Part shown: positions 54,612 through 64,000 of the stretch, one piece after another
Numbering within the stretch: the first letter of the stretch is position 1
How the letters are laid out: each line of letters opens with the position of its first letter
Origin: Rhizoclosmatium globosum
Lineage: Eukaryota; Chytridiomycota; Chytridiomycetes; Chytridiales; Chytriomycetaceae
DNA: 64,000 nt
Direction: 5' to 3'
NCBI GenBank assembly: GCA_002104985.1
Contig: MCGO01000060.1
Span: forward strand, 186,001-250,000
Made by a program: the position numbers and the translations under genes
Notes under the pieces: generated by a model
Seen by the model: the letters and a program-made list of their open reading frames with translations, nothing else
Databases searched by the model: none
What the model was told of the DNA's origin: nothing

Positions 54612-56862
54612 ATGCAGCTCACCTTCACTCACCACCCGTCAGTGAGGCCAGTACCCTCCCACCAAGATACCTCAGGCCCACCTTCGTACGATACCCACCC
54701 TAACTCAGTTGCAGCTGGTGTAGCGGGACCACCAGTCGACCTGTCAAGTCAAACAGGGTTCATCAGTGGGCATTTGGGGATTACTCCATCGAGCGTGCTT
54801 GGGACTGTCCAAGTGCAAATCAGCCCTTCTTTCGCACTGGCACACTCGAACATTGATGGAAATGTTGTTGTCGAAGTTCGGCTGAGTGGCAAAGTGCGGA
54901 CCTTGGCCGGTACTGTTTACTCCTCCTTCAACCAATAACCCTAACCCTAAGTCTCTTTTTGAACCACCGAAAAACAGGAAAGTCCACGTCGTCGACGCTG
55001 CGGCTCCAGGGCCTGACAACAAAGAGCCAGACGCTTCTGAACGAGGCCGTTGTTCTTCCTGAGGCGCTTGACATTGGCCTGAGAACCGATGCGGATTCGA
55101 GGCTGAGTGCGTTGACCCCGGGAAAATACGAAGTGCCCTTTCGGTTCAGTCTGCCGTCGGTGCTGCCTCCGAGCTTTGATGGTTGGGGGGGCCAGGTCAA
55201 GTACAGTTTGACAGGTGTGTTTCGACACTTAAAGCTCTTTCTTCTGGTTAAACCACGTCTGGATGGGTATTGTTGCGGGTGAAAGGACTCTGCGTCAAAA
55301 CTGAAGAGATGGGCTGTGTGCCCAAAATTGTCACATCGTGCCCCAATTTGGACTTTGATTAAATCACCTTTTTAACTCGTATCCAACAGCTTCTGTTCGA
55401 TTCAAAGAACGACTTGGCCGCTTCCAAACGACTTTCATTCGACGGATCTCTAAACCCATCAATTTGAGGTGAGTTGCCACTTATTTGCTTGGTTCAATTT
55501 ACCCTTGTGCTCTGCAACTAAACCCCCTTATTAAGACGTTACAATCTCGAACATATTATGCATCCTTCAGCTATTGACCAAATTCCATCAACCTCCATCG
55601 TTGAACCATCAACACAGTCCTCCTCGTCCGCTGCATCGTCATCCACCCAGAAATTTAACTTTGAACCTAATGTACCAACGCCACTGCCTAGTACTTCAAC
55701 TCTTCCTACACTACCACCCCAACTCCCTCTTTCCCGCGTAAACTCTATTGAAAGTGGATTCACGAATGGAACCACCCTCTTTGACGAAGAGTCGTTCTTG
55801 GAACCAGTCACTTTCACATCTCCCACTACATCCACTGCACCCATTGCTTACAAAATTGATATACCCTCGCGCAGCTTTGGACCGGGTGATCCGATTCGTG
55901 TTGGTGTCTGTGTCTCGAAAGTGCAGGATGGGGTTGTGGTTGAAAGAATTGAAGTGAAGTTGGTTGCGGAAGTGACGGTGCGGACTGGGTGGCAAGGCGA
56001 TGCGTGTGTCAGAAAGGTTGTGGGGAAGTGGAATCGGGATGGTGGTGGGTTTGTAGGTGGTGGTGGTGGTGGTGGTGAGCAGGTGTTGGAGTTTGTGATT
56101 CCTGGATTTGAGGAACGTGGTTCTCAGGCTTCTATGGTTGCGACCGGCATGGACAATCATGTTGGTGAGGGACGAGTATTGAATGGCGAGGGATGGGAGA
56201 ATATTCAAGTGGACGACGCGACTCCGCCGAGTTTTGAGGATCTTTCCAACGAGCTGCTTGTGAGTCGAGTCGGGCGTCTGGCGTCGAATGCTCGGTTGGC
56301 GGGTGACTTTGTTCAAGAAAGTCGCCGGGACCAACGCACTGCTCTCCTCAACGCACTCAGAAACCGTGAATATCGAGACATGTCGACGCAATCACAAATT
56401 ACAGATTCTGGAATTGCCGTCGGACAGGGCTGTCTCTTTCAGCCTTGGGACTTCCCAAAGGACACAATCTCGTCGCTCAAAGACAAATTCATGAAAGCTA
56501 TTCATATCACTGACGAACCACCCAAGACAAACGAATCTGAATTGCCTTTGAACTCGTTCTCGTCTCCTTTCATTTCTGTTCGCCATTATCTCCAACTCCA
56601 AATCATCTGCAACAAACCGATTCCACGTGTTCCATATGCGAAGCAGCTTCTCTATTTACCAAACTTTCAGTCAGAAATGGCGTCGGTGAGCACTGCGGCA
56701 GGGTTACCCCCGAATATGGATTGGAAACCGCTCGTGGAAAAGATGAAGCCGGTTGGGTTCTCGTTTGTTGGGGGGCAGGTGGAGACTGGTGTTGTGTTGC
56801 ATAGTGCGAGTCGAAAAGATCGAGAGTTTTTGCATGGATATCTGTTTGGCCCAGCTAGTTAA
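54612..56862 (+). CDS. Arrestin-domain (ART-like) trafficking adaptor
   Basis: Four exons, 54612-54909, 54978-55214, 55390-55468 and 55536-56862, 646 residues. The ATG at 54612 (MQLTFTHHPSVRP) is chosen by comparison with the convergent paralogue's short N-terminus. The N-terminal arrestin fold is shown by LSGKVRTLA, LTPGKYEVPFRFSLP, LPPSFDGWGGQVKYSL, ASVRF. After a Ser-rich linker a second arrestin-like half reads YKIDIPSRSFGPGDPIRVGV, VVVERIEVKLVAEVTVR, FISVRHYLQLQIICNKPIPR, and the tail EKMKPVGFSFVGG with DREFLHGYLFGP. Alpha-arrestins bring ubiquitin ligases to plasma-membrane transporters for endocytosis. No clear PPxY motif was seen. An eight-Gly run (encoded by GGTGGT repeats near 56060) sits in a loop. 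The first intron contains two telomere-like CCCTAA copies by chance. Confidence 0.8.
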
Positions 56863-57218
56863 TTTTTTGCATTTTAACGATAAATAGATTTAATGATTCC
56901 AATTATGATCACGAATGAACTGCTATTTAAATTTTAAATTGCCTTAGTTTCCGCTCTATAATGGAAGAAGTATCCTCTGCAATATTGAAAGTGGTTGTGG
57001 TTTTTCAACTCATTGCCTTTGTTCAAGTTTTATGTGAATGATGAACATTTTCCCAGTTTTGAAAACCGAACATGAATATGTTCCAAATGAAGCCCAAAGT
57101 CATAAACTACCACTCATTAACTTGGATATTTTTATGGATAACTAACGAAAAACAACTGAATATATAATACAACATGTCCCTAAAAAACACACCATCATCC
57201 TCAACTCTATCACACTTC
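56863..57218. other. Short spacer between convergent arrestin genes
   Basis: 356 bases between two stop codons of convergent genes. AT-rich, presumably the two 3' UTRs and terminators. No gene or hairpin was evident. Confidence 0.5.
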
Positions 57219-60217
57219 TCACATCAACCCTTCCAACCCACTCACCCCCAAAACCCCGCCAGCACCACTACCCCCTGTACTCCCCCTCCGCGGCGTATAC
57301 GCAGGAACACCCTCCTCCCCAACATTCCCACCCCTCTCTTCAGGCCCATACAAATAACTCTCCAAAAACCTTCGATCCCGTGCACTCGCCGCATGCACAA
57401 CACACCCCGTCTCAACCGCCTTCGTAACACTCCGAAACCCAACCGGCACAGCCCGTCCAAACAGCCCCTTTATTCCAAACCCGCTTGGCGTTATCGAAAG
57501 GGGCTCGGAGGGCGGGATGTACAGGGGCTGGGAGAGGGGAGGTGGGGGAGTGGTTTGTGGGTTATTATTTGGAGGGTGAGTGTGTGTGAGACGGAGAGGA
57601 ATGGGGATGTGAATGTGTGTAAGGGGGTTGATGGGGTTGATGTGGGGGAGGAGAGGATGTGGGTTTTTAGGTAGGTTTTTAGGCGGGTGAAGCGGGTTGT
57701 TGGGGGAGGGTTTAGGAGGGGGAGGGATTGTGGGTTGGGACGAGGTGGGAGGGGTGGTGGTGTTGGGGTTGGGGGTGTGAAGGTTACGGTGCGGTTTGTT
57801 GGGGTTCCGGTTGATTGACGGGGTGGAGTTGGGGTGGAGATTGTGCGTGCTGGGGCTGAAACTGTTCGGGCGAGAGGGATGTCGGGACGGCGTGGTGGAT
57901 TTGGAGGTGGGACAGGGAGTGGGAGTGGGATATTCGTCGTTTCTGGATCAGGTTCACGGACAGAATCGAGCTCTTCGATTGAAATAGGAGTACCCTGACG
58001 TGGTTCTGCAGGAAGGTTGTTGTTGCTACTACTGCTACTTCCACGTCGAGCCTTTTCCGTCTCCGAATCGGAATACTCTCCGTCACCATCACTTGTATCA
58101 TCCGCTGTCGTATTTTCCTCTGTGCGTTCATCTACCCGAGAAACTGGTTCAGGGCTCACACTAACAACAGAAGCAGAAACGCCGTCTCTTCTTCGATGTG
58201 TCCTCTGACTTCCAACACTAAACAAGCTCGAACGCGAACCCAGCCCACGTCTTTGATTCCCAGTTGTCACATACTGTCCTAATAGAGAAGGACTTCGTGG
58301 ACGCCCATCGTTTGAATCTGTCCGTCGCATCATGACACCTAAAAGACTGGGACTCTGAGGTCGCTGAGGTTGCTGAAGTGAAGATGACGACCACGGCTGA
58401 AATACAGAACTATTTCCTGCAGCGATTCCACTGTCGACAGCAGGGCCGTCTGTACTGGTTCGAGACGATGGATTGGAAAGAGCTGTCATAAGGACTTGAC
58501 GTCTGTTTATAGCTGGGCGCGAAGAAAACCCCGCTGGAACTGTGAAGGACGAGTGTCCAGGGATATCGTTGAATTCTGGAGGCGGTGAAGACGGGGTATC
58601 TGCTTCTGACGCTGATTCACCGGCGTTGCTTTCAGTGGAGGATTCGTTCTGAGTACGTGTAGGGGATGCACGTGTGCGGAAGAGCTTTGTGGATGGGATT
58701 TGGATCTTGTGGTTCCAGAAAGATGCTGCGTTTGTTGGCGTTTCTTTGTGTCGAAGAATTAGTTGTTTTGATGTGGATCTGTGGCCCGTGGATGATGTTG
58801 TTGTTATGGTTGCGTGTATTTCAATGAGGATGTGGTGCACTTGAAAACCTTCTGGGATTTTTGAAATGTGGATGTTGGCGATGATGGGAGAGTCTGGGCC
58901 AAAGGAACGAGAGGGGAGGATAATGTGGTATCGGACAAGGTCTTCTGAGTCTATGTTTGAGAATGTAGATGGGTCTGTGTAGTTTTCAGAGACAAAGTCG
59001 GATTCTCCAGTGAGTGTTCGTGATAGCTGAAGAGGTGGTGGCATTAAGTTCGTCGATGAAGAAGATGAAGGTTCATCATTAGAAGAACTGTTTGGGGGCC
59101 CAAGAATAGGACCAAGGACGGGAGAGTTTGTGTTGGTTCGAGAGAGTGGAAGTGGAATGATTGATGGAGTGAGAGGTGGAGACAGACTCGCCGCATTGAT
59201 TTCGGTAAATGTTGCCTGCGAAGCCCGTCTTGAATTATTCGCACTTCGAGAAAGTCGGATTGAACGAGGTCCTGCAGATGAAGAAAATATCGGAGATGTT
59301 GTTGATTCGTCATCCGAGATTGGATCATAAGGATACTGAGGAACAGGAGAAGAGGCGCGAATGCTTTGGGAGTCTGTTGGATTTATAATGTGTTCCGAAT
59401 TATATCGCCTTATTTTGAATGATTAGAATTGAACAATAGAGTACGAATACTCCAATACCGTATGACAACAGGCTCCGAGATTGATTTGTTGTAGAATTGG
59501 TAAGCACCAGATGCTGTTTGGTACTTGAAAGAGAGGGTAGCTTTAAATAGAATGCCATGAGTAGTTGAACATTAAGCATGGAAATGGATTGGTAAGCCAA
59601 CTAGTATTTACCTTGCAGGACATAGGCAACCTTCCCCTCATTTCCGGTAAAAGAAGGAGGCAGAATACTCTGAAGGGGGAATCGGAAGGGCACTTCGTAG
59701 TTCCCCGGAAGAAGGACATTCACTGTTGAATTCTGGTCTTGTCTCAGGCCAATGTCGAGGGCATCGTCAAGCGCCAACTTTTCGTTGACGAGAACTTTCG
59801 AAGACCAAGTTCGAATTGGATTTGAAGGTGGGCCTGAGAGGGTGTTGGTTAGGTATCTAGTAGGTATCCAGTAGTAGTAGGTGGTTGGTAGTAGGTGGTA
59901 GTAGGTGCTAGTAGTATCCTAAAAACCACCTGGGAACCACCTAGTAAACCACCTAGTAACTCACCTGACAGTGTCTTCACAATGCCTTTAAAGCGCACTT
60001 GAACCAATGGCCTTGATGCAATCCGAGGATACTTTGCACTAAACACCGGATCGATACTCAGTCGAACAAGTCCCGCAACAGCCGACGGAGTAATGCCCAA
60101 GTGTCCTGTCACAAGCCGCGTTTCTCGCATTTGCTCAACCGAATCGCTGTTCTCATTCGAAGACGACGACGACGAACTCCGCCGAAGAATGGGCGATGGA
60201 ACAAACTCAATTCGCAT
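57219..60217 (-). CDS. Arrestin-domain paralogue with a frameshift near its end
   Basis: Tail-to-tail paralogue of the gene at 54612-56862. Exons 60217-59965, 59833-59612, 59540-59459 and 59408 onward, with the same intron positions. Conserved parts are GHLGITPSAVAGLVRLSID, LPGNYEVPFRFPL, LPPSFTGNEGKVAYVL, RYNSEHII (junction of exon 4) and YHIILPSRSFGPDSP. The linker is very Ser/Pro rich, with PPPLPPRP-type proline runs. Near 57525 the frame must shift by one base: the first frame ends in HKPLPHLPSPSP and runs on to a stop, while the next frame gives LYIPPSEPLSITPSGF, AVPVGFRSVTKAVETG and RRFLESYLYGPEE, which match the paralogue. The break sits in a run of C and CCT repeats, so a sequencing indel is likely, but a real truncation of about 100 residues is possible. 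The intact protein would be about 800 residues. Confidence 0.68.
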
Positions 60218-60357
60218 AACCAAAATAAAATAAACAAGATAGAAAGAACCAAGCACGAACGATGGGTGCCTCCCATTATTCTCTCCTTTTCAAACATCAA
60301 ATTTCAAAGCAAAAACTGATGGGTTTTTATTCCCTTTCTTTCATATATTTCATAACA

Positions 60358-61454
60358 CTAATTTACGAAGTTCCCATTCCCATCTATCTCATGTATTCTT
60401 GGCCCGGGAGTAAGGGATTCTTGACTCTTTTGAAGAAACTCTCGTTGTTGCCTTGCATTCATAAACTCAAGTCCCACTTTAGCTCCTGCAATTATAAGTG
60501 GCGTCATGACAGCAATCGCAGCTTTCCAATCGAATCCTTCTTCTTTCCCCTTCGTTGCAATTGTTTCCGTCTTCAAATGACGCAATTCCGATACTAATGC
60601 GTCCAGAGCTTGATCGGATTGTTGCAGTTTTCTGTGCAGCTCCTCAAGTTTCTCCTTACTTGCGTCAATCATAATTTGGGTACCACGACTCATTTGGATT
60701 CCTGGTGCGTTTTCAATAAAGGTGTCAAGCTCTGGAAGGTCTTCCATGGGCACAACGGCATTCTCCTCCTCACTCAGAGCTTCCACTTCGGGAAGAATAA
60801 GAATGTTCTGAGTTCCAAATCCATCTGTAAATAATTGTGGGGGATCAGTGAGTCAGTCTTTTGTCGGCATCACAATACGCTCGATTCTTACCAATCTGCA
60901 AGCTTGCGTACACCTTTCTAAAAGCGTCTCCATTTCTATCCTTCAACTCCCGAAACTGCTTCTTCTTGACTTGGTTCACAATCACGCTGTACTTGACTTC
61001 AACCGTCTTGTCATGCAACGCTTCCTGAACAGCCGTTAAAATGGTCACCATCGTTGCAAGGTCTTTTGGCATCACCCGGCCGTACTTTAAGTCAACGACA
61101 AAGATTAACTTGACAAAGGCTTCGCCGATGAATAGCTCCTTGTTGATGATATCGGCGATTTCGAGGCCCGTGTTTCGCGTTTTGTCAACGTCGGCGAATC
61201 CGGGAAGGTCGACAATTCGACGGTGTCCTCGACTTACTGGATTGCGTACAATTTTGCCGCTACCGTAACTAAGCCCTGAATTTTATGGATGTTCGTAAGG
61301 TGTTGTAATGCACAATAAGAATTGACTTACCGGATTCAAAGGGAAGGCTGCCGTCATCATTCTTTCCAGCAATGCAATTACCCAGAGTACTCTTCCCGGT
61401 GCCAGGATTTCCCAAAAGAGCTACGATGTACTGCAGAATAGACTCGGAGTTCAT
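60358..61454 (-). CDS. GIMAP/AIG1-like GTPase, copy 1
   Basis: Three exons, 61454-61331, 61275-60892 and 60824-60358, 324 residues. P-loop GNPGTGKST near residue 16, DLPG-type switch II (RRIVDLPGFADVDKTR), and SVIVNQVKKKQF as a probable G4 (N-x-x-K). The order fits the AIG1/GIMAP group of septin-like GTPases, which in animals and plants control organelle membranes. The C-terminal third is a coiled coil (KEKLEELHRKLQQSDQALDA) followed by an amphipathic hydrophobic patch (WKAAIAVMTPLIIAGAKVG), a possible membrane anchor. Paralogue at 62059-63189 shares both introns. A second gene of the pair in the same direction makes a tandem array. Confidence 0.78.
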
Positions 61455-62058
61455 GGCGGTTACGTTTAATGTTTGTTTTTTTACGAATTAGGAGGGAACA
61501 TCCTTGGAACGTGTTTGTCTCTTATAGGAAGATATATATTAACTGTTTAAGACATTGGTCTTGAAGTAAGTGTTTAAAGGTGTTTGTCGCAAGTAAACGG
61601 CCTAACCGTTAACAGGAGAAAATAGTTTACCTTTAGTAGTTGCAATTCATCTGATTTTCTACATATAATATTTTCTGTATGCTAGCTTTTTCTTGTGAAT
61701 AGTATGAAAGATGATTCCTTCTTCGAGGACACTCGAACAAATGACAATTCACAGCCAATAAACATCTAATTGCATCTTTTACTTATACCCTACTTCATAA
61801 TAGGATCATTTATTTGTCAACAACCGCGCAAAGATGCTCCCTTTGTTTCATTCGATGAAAGCAAAGAATATAACTCCGCAAAACCGATTTCTGATAAATG
61901 GTTTCGAACGTTTCGCTGCAAAAAGCAGTTCCCCATGTACTTGTGTCCATCTTATCGAGCATTCTTTTGTTTATCTTTGGTTTGAGGTGAAATATTGAAG
62001 AAACAAACGTATTTTATTCCACAATCACTATAAGCTAATAGTCAACCTCTTCTATTAA
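61455..62058. other. Spacer between the two GTPase genes
   Basis: About 600 bases. The part near 61455-61660 is the likely promoter of copy 1; the rest is AT-rich. Small frames near 61770-61985 have no recognisable content. Nothing further is supported. Confidence 0.5.
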
Positions 62059-63189
62059 TCATATGAAATTCAAAGCCATTCGTAAAAGGTTGCTTTGTTG
62101 AGGTCCAGTCATGTATCGTAGTCCAACTTTAGCTCCCGAAAGTAACAAACCCATTAACGGGGAAATTGCAGCCATCCAATCAACTTCCGCCTCGTTGGAC
62201 TCTCTCGCCATTTGTGTCTTTTCAGCCACTTTAACCTTCAAGTGACGTAGCTCCTCTATCAATTCGGCGATAACACCATCGGACTTCAACAGTTTTTCAT
62301 GCAGTTCCTGTAGTTTCCCCTGGTCCGTGTCGATAGTAACTCGAGTACCCTGTTTGAGCTCAACGCATGGCAGGTTATCAACAAAGACTTTCAGGCCAGG
62401 CAGAGACTCAAGTGGTACGATGGCGTTATCTGCCTCGCTGAGGTCTTCCACCTCAGGCAGAAACAAAACATTCTGTGTTCCGAACCCGCCTTATTATAAT
62501 ATTTAAACCAAATAGAAAGAAGGAAACAGGACAGACAAAGATCACTTACCCATCTGCAAGCTTGCATAAACCATTCTAAACGCATCTCCATTTCGATCTT
62601 CCAACTCCTTATACTGTCTCTTCTTGACCTGATTCACAATTACACCATACCTACACTTGATTTCATCGTCACCAATCTCCGCTTTGATGGCTGTCAAGAT
62701 AGTCACCATGGTGGCGATGTCTTCAGGCCGCACGCGTCCTTGCTGTAACGTGACAACAAACACGAACTTGAAACTCGCGTCGCCGGAAACGAGCTCGTTG
62801 TTAATGATGTTGGCGATTTCGAGGCCTGTTTCGGTTTGACGCTGCACGTCCGCGAAGCCGGGAAAGTCTAGGAAGCGGCAGTACCCTCGCGTAACTGGTT
62901 TGCAAACTCTCTTTCCTGTTGCGTAACTAAGGCCTATAAAAATTTCACAAGAAAATGTTCAGTTATTAAACATTATTTAAATGGTGGTGGTGGACTTACC
63001 GGCATCGAAGGGAAGGGTTCCGTTGGGATTCTTTCCTGCGAGATGATTGAGGAGTGTACTTTTCCCTGCACCGGGGTTACCCAATATGGCGATCTTGTAG
63101 TGAAATGAGCTGGAGGGCGTTGATAGAGTGTTGTTGGTACGGAACGGGTTAAAACCCTTTGCAGGTGGTGTGTTGTTGTTAATACCCAT
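62059..63189 (-). CDS. GIMAP/AIG1-like GTPase, copy 2
   Basis: Three exons, 63189-63000, 62933-62550 and 62489-62059, 334 residues in phase. A 30-residue Asn/Thr/Pro-rich lead (MGINNNTPPAKGFNPF) precedes the P-loop GNPGAGKSTLL. Switch II reads RFLDFPGFADVQRQT, DFPG instead of DLPG in the neighbour. GVIVNQVKKRQYKELEDRNGD is nearly the same as copy 1. The C-terminal coiled coil (QGKLQELHEKLLKSDGVIAE) and a final hydrophobic patch (AAISPLMGLLLSGAKVGL) mirror copy 1. Likely a homo- or hetero-oligomerising membrane-associated GTPase; the target membrane is unknown. Intron positions are identical, so this is a local duplication. Confidence 0.8.
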
Positions 63190-63768
63190 GCTATTTTCTA
63201 ATGCAAGACGAACCTGTGAAAATGCAATGACGCTTTATATTAAAATCTATGTTAACTGTTTTTGAGCTATCTGTTACAGTTGTCAGGTAACTGTTGTTGG
63301 TTAACTGTTAAAGAATTTCAGTCTGTTTGTCAGAAGATTCAGTACACTCTATCACTTGTGATGAGAAAGAGATATTGAGAATACTGCTTTAGTATTCTAT
63401 GAAACAAACTAGAAGTTCTTTTGGTTACAATTTGATGAGGGAAGACGTTAGGATTCCCTCTCCTTTATATATTCCAAATTCACATTAATAATATACGAAA
63501 CGGAAATGATAACGATAAGAGAAAATTGAATAGAAAACATGTAACGAAAAAGATTAGTGAGGTAGTGTTTCAGAATATTCAGAAAATCTCATTACTCAAA
63601 ACTAACCAACAAATAACTAACATAACGAATAATGCTAAGCATCAGTTGTTCGATAAGAGATGGTTTAGGATGGTGGTAAACTGATTTAGAGGACACATAC
63701 GATAACGTGGAAAAAGTTAACTGTGTTGCCAAACTCTTTTCATGTGTCAAACAAATAAAATAAGCTAA
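63190..63768. other. Spacer, no gene supported
   Basis: About 580 AT-rich bases between the second GTPase and the truncated acidic gene at the window edge. Probably the GTPase 2 promoter and a 3' UTR. No motif was certain. Confidence 0.5.
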
Positions 63769-64000
63769 TTAATTTATTCTAAATAAGTTCCTTTTGCTGG
63801 ACTTGTCTAAATCATATTCAAAATTCTTTCTTGGAAATGCTCGGAAGCCAAAAGCGTTCACCCACACAACAGTATGACCACCCTCCTCCGTTTCCTCGCC
63901 ATCCTCATCTTCGTTACGTTCATCAACGTAATCACTGTACTCATCATCCTCATCTTCGTTACTTTCATCATCGTAATCACTGTACTCATCATCCTCGCCA
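63769..64000 (-). CDS. C-terminal end of an acidic repeat protein (5' part outside window)
   Basis: Open minus-strand frame that enters at 64000 and stops at TAA 63769-63771; no ATG is inside the window. The encoded end reads EDDEYSDYDDESN, EDEDDEYSDYVDERN, then EDEDGEETEEGGHTVVWVNA and a basic tail (SSKRNLFRIN). It contains at least two copies of a 15-residue acidic unit rich in Asp, Glu, Tyr and Ser. The WVNAFGFRAF stretch could be the last strand of a folded domain. No function can be named. Confidence 0.55.
   Translation of the reverse strand, partial: GEDDEYSDYDDESNEDEDDEYSDYVDERNEDEDGEETEEGGHTVVWVNAFGFRAFPRKNFEYDLDKSSKRNLFRIN
63900..64000 (-). repeat. 45-bp acidic coding repeat
   Basis: Two complete units of 45 bases (63900-63944, 63945-63989) plus a start of a third, differing at a few bases. 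They encode the 15-residue EDEDDEYSDY-DE-N unit of the partial gene. The repeat likely continues beyond the right edge. Confidence 0.85.

Noticed and set aside
54937..54950. Telomere-like CCCTAACCCTAA
   Set aside because: Only two copies, inside an intron of a gene with exons on both sides; not a chromosome end.
1..64000. CRISPR arrays, rRNA, tRNA, insertion sequences, replication origins
   Set aside because: None was seen. The sequence is eukaryotic, and repeats are coding tandem units, paralogues or simple sequence.

Overview
The window is nuclear DNA from a fungus, and the gene content points to an early-diverging zoosporic lineage, most likely a chytrid. Genes are compact, on both strands, and carry many short GT-AG introns (mostly 36-60 nt). 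The mix contains families common in animals or protists and unusual in yeasts and moulds: two STRA6-like retinoid-transporter homologues, an alkylglycerol monooxygenase, SCAI, COA8, GIMAP/AIG1-like GTPases and a Skp1-type prolyl hydroxylase fused to a GT60 glycosyltransferase. The chytrid assignment is inference from this content; no rRNA or tRNA marker was found. Exon coordinates come from reading splice sites and checking phase by hand, and most models close in frame from start to stop.

Layout. 1-9.1 kb: two tandem STRA6-like membrane proteins (first one cut by the window edge) around an acetylpolyamine-amidohydrolase-like gene and an internally deleted copy of it. 9.2-18.7 kb: COA8, a UIM-containing protein, two small secreted bulb-type lectins, a complete 12-exon SCAI gene and a fatty-acid desaturase. 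19-28 kb: a coiled-coil gene next to a decayed partial copy, an allantoate/nicotinate-type MFS permease, alkylglycerol monooxygenase, a large acidic SQ-rich protein and a coiled-coil membrane protein. 29-37 kb: an F-BAR/RhoGAP protein with a C-terminal zinc finger, a HAM1-like lipid-binding-type protein and a MYND protein. 37-41 kb: a disrupted P450, a second P450 remnant with its middle missing, and the P4H-GT60 fusion. 41-54.5 kb: four paralogues (A-D) of a family I do not recognise, with a MARK/Kin1-type kinase, a disordered protein and two GPI-type wall proteins between them. 54.6-60.2 kb: two convergent arrestin-like (ART) genes, one with a frameshift. 60.4-63.2 kb: two tandem GIMAP-like GTPases. 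The right edge cuts an acidic repeat protein.

How genes may work together. The strongest functional story is the P4H-GT60 fusion (39467-41412): in amoebae and apicomplexans separate enzymes hydroxylate Skp1 on proline and then add GlcNAc as an oxygen readout; here both activities sit on one chain. The tandem STRA6-like genes suggest retinoid uptake, which would suit a fungus whose zoospores use retinal-based photoreceptors (inference). The A-D family is the best candidate for an undescribed protein family: it shares a long C-terminal core with strictly repeated motifs and conserved intron positions. A recurring theme is local duplication followed by decay: the amidohydrolase, P450 and coiled-coil loci each have a damaged copy next to a fuller one.
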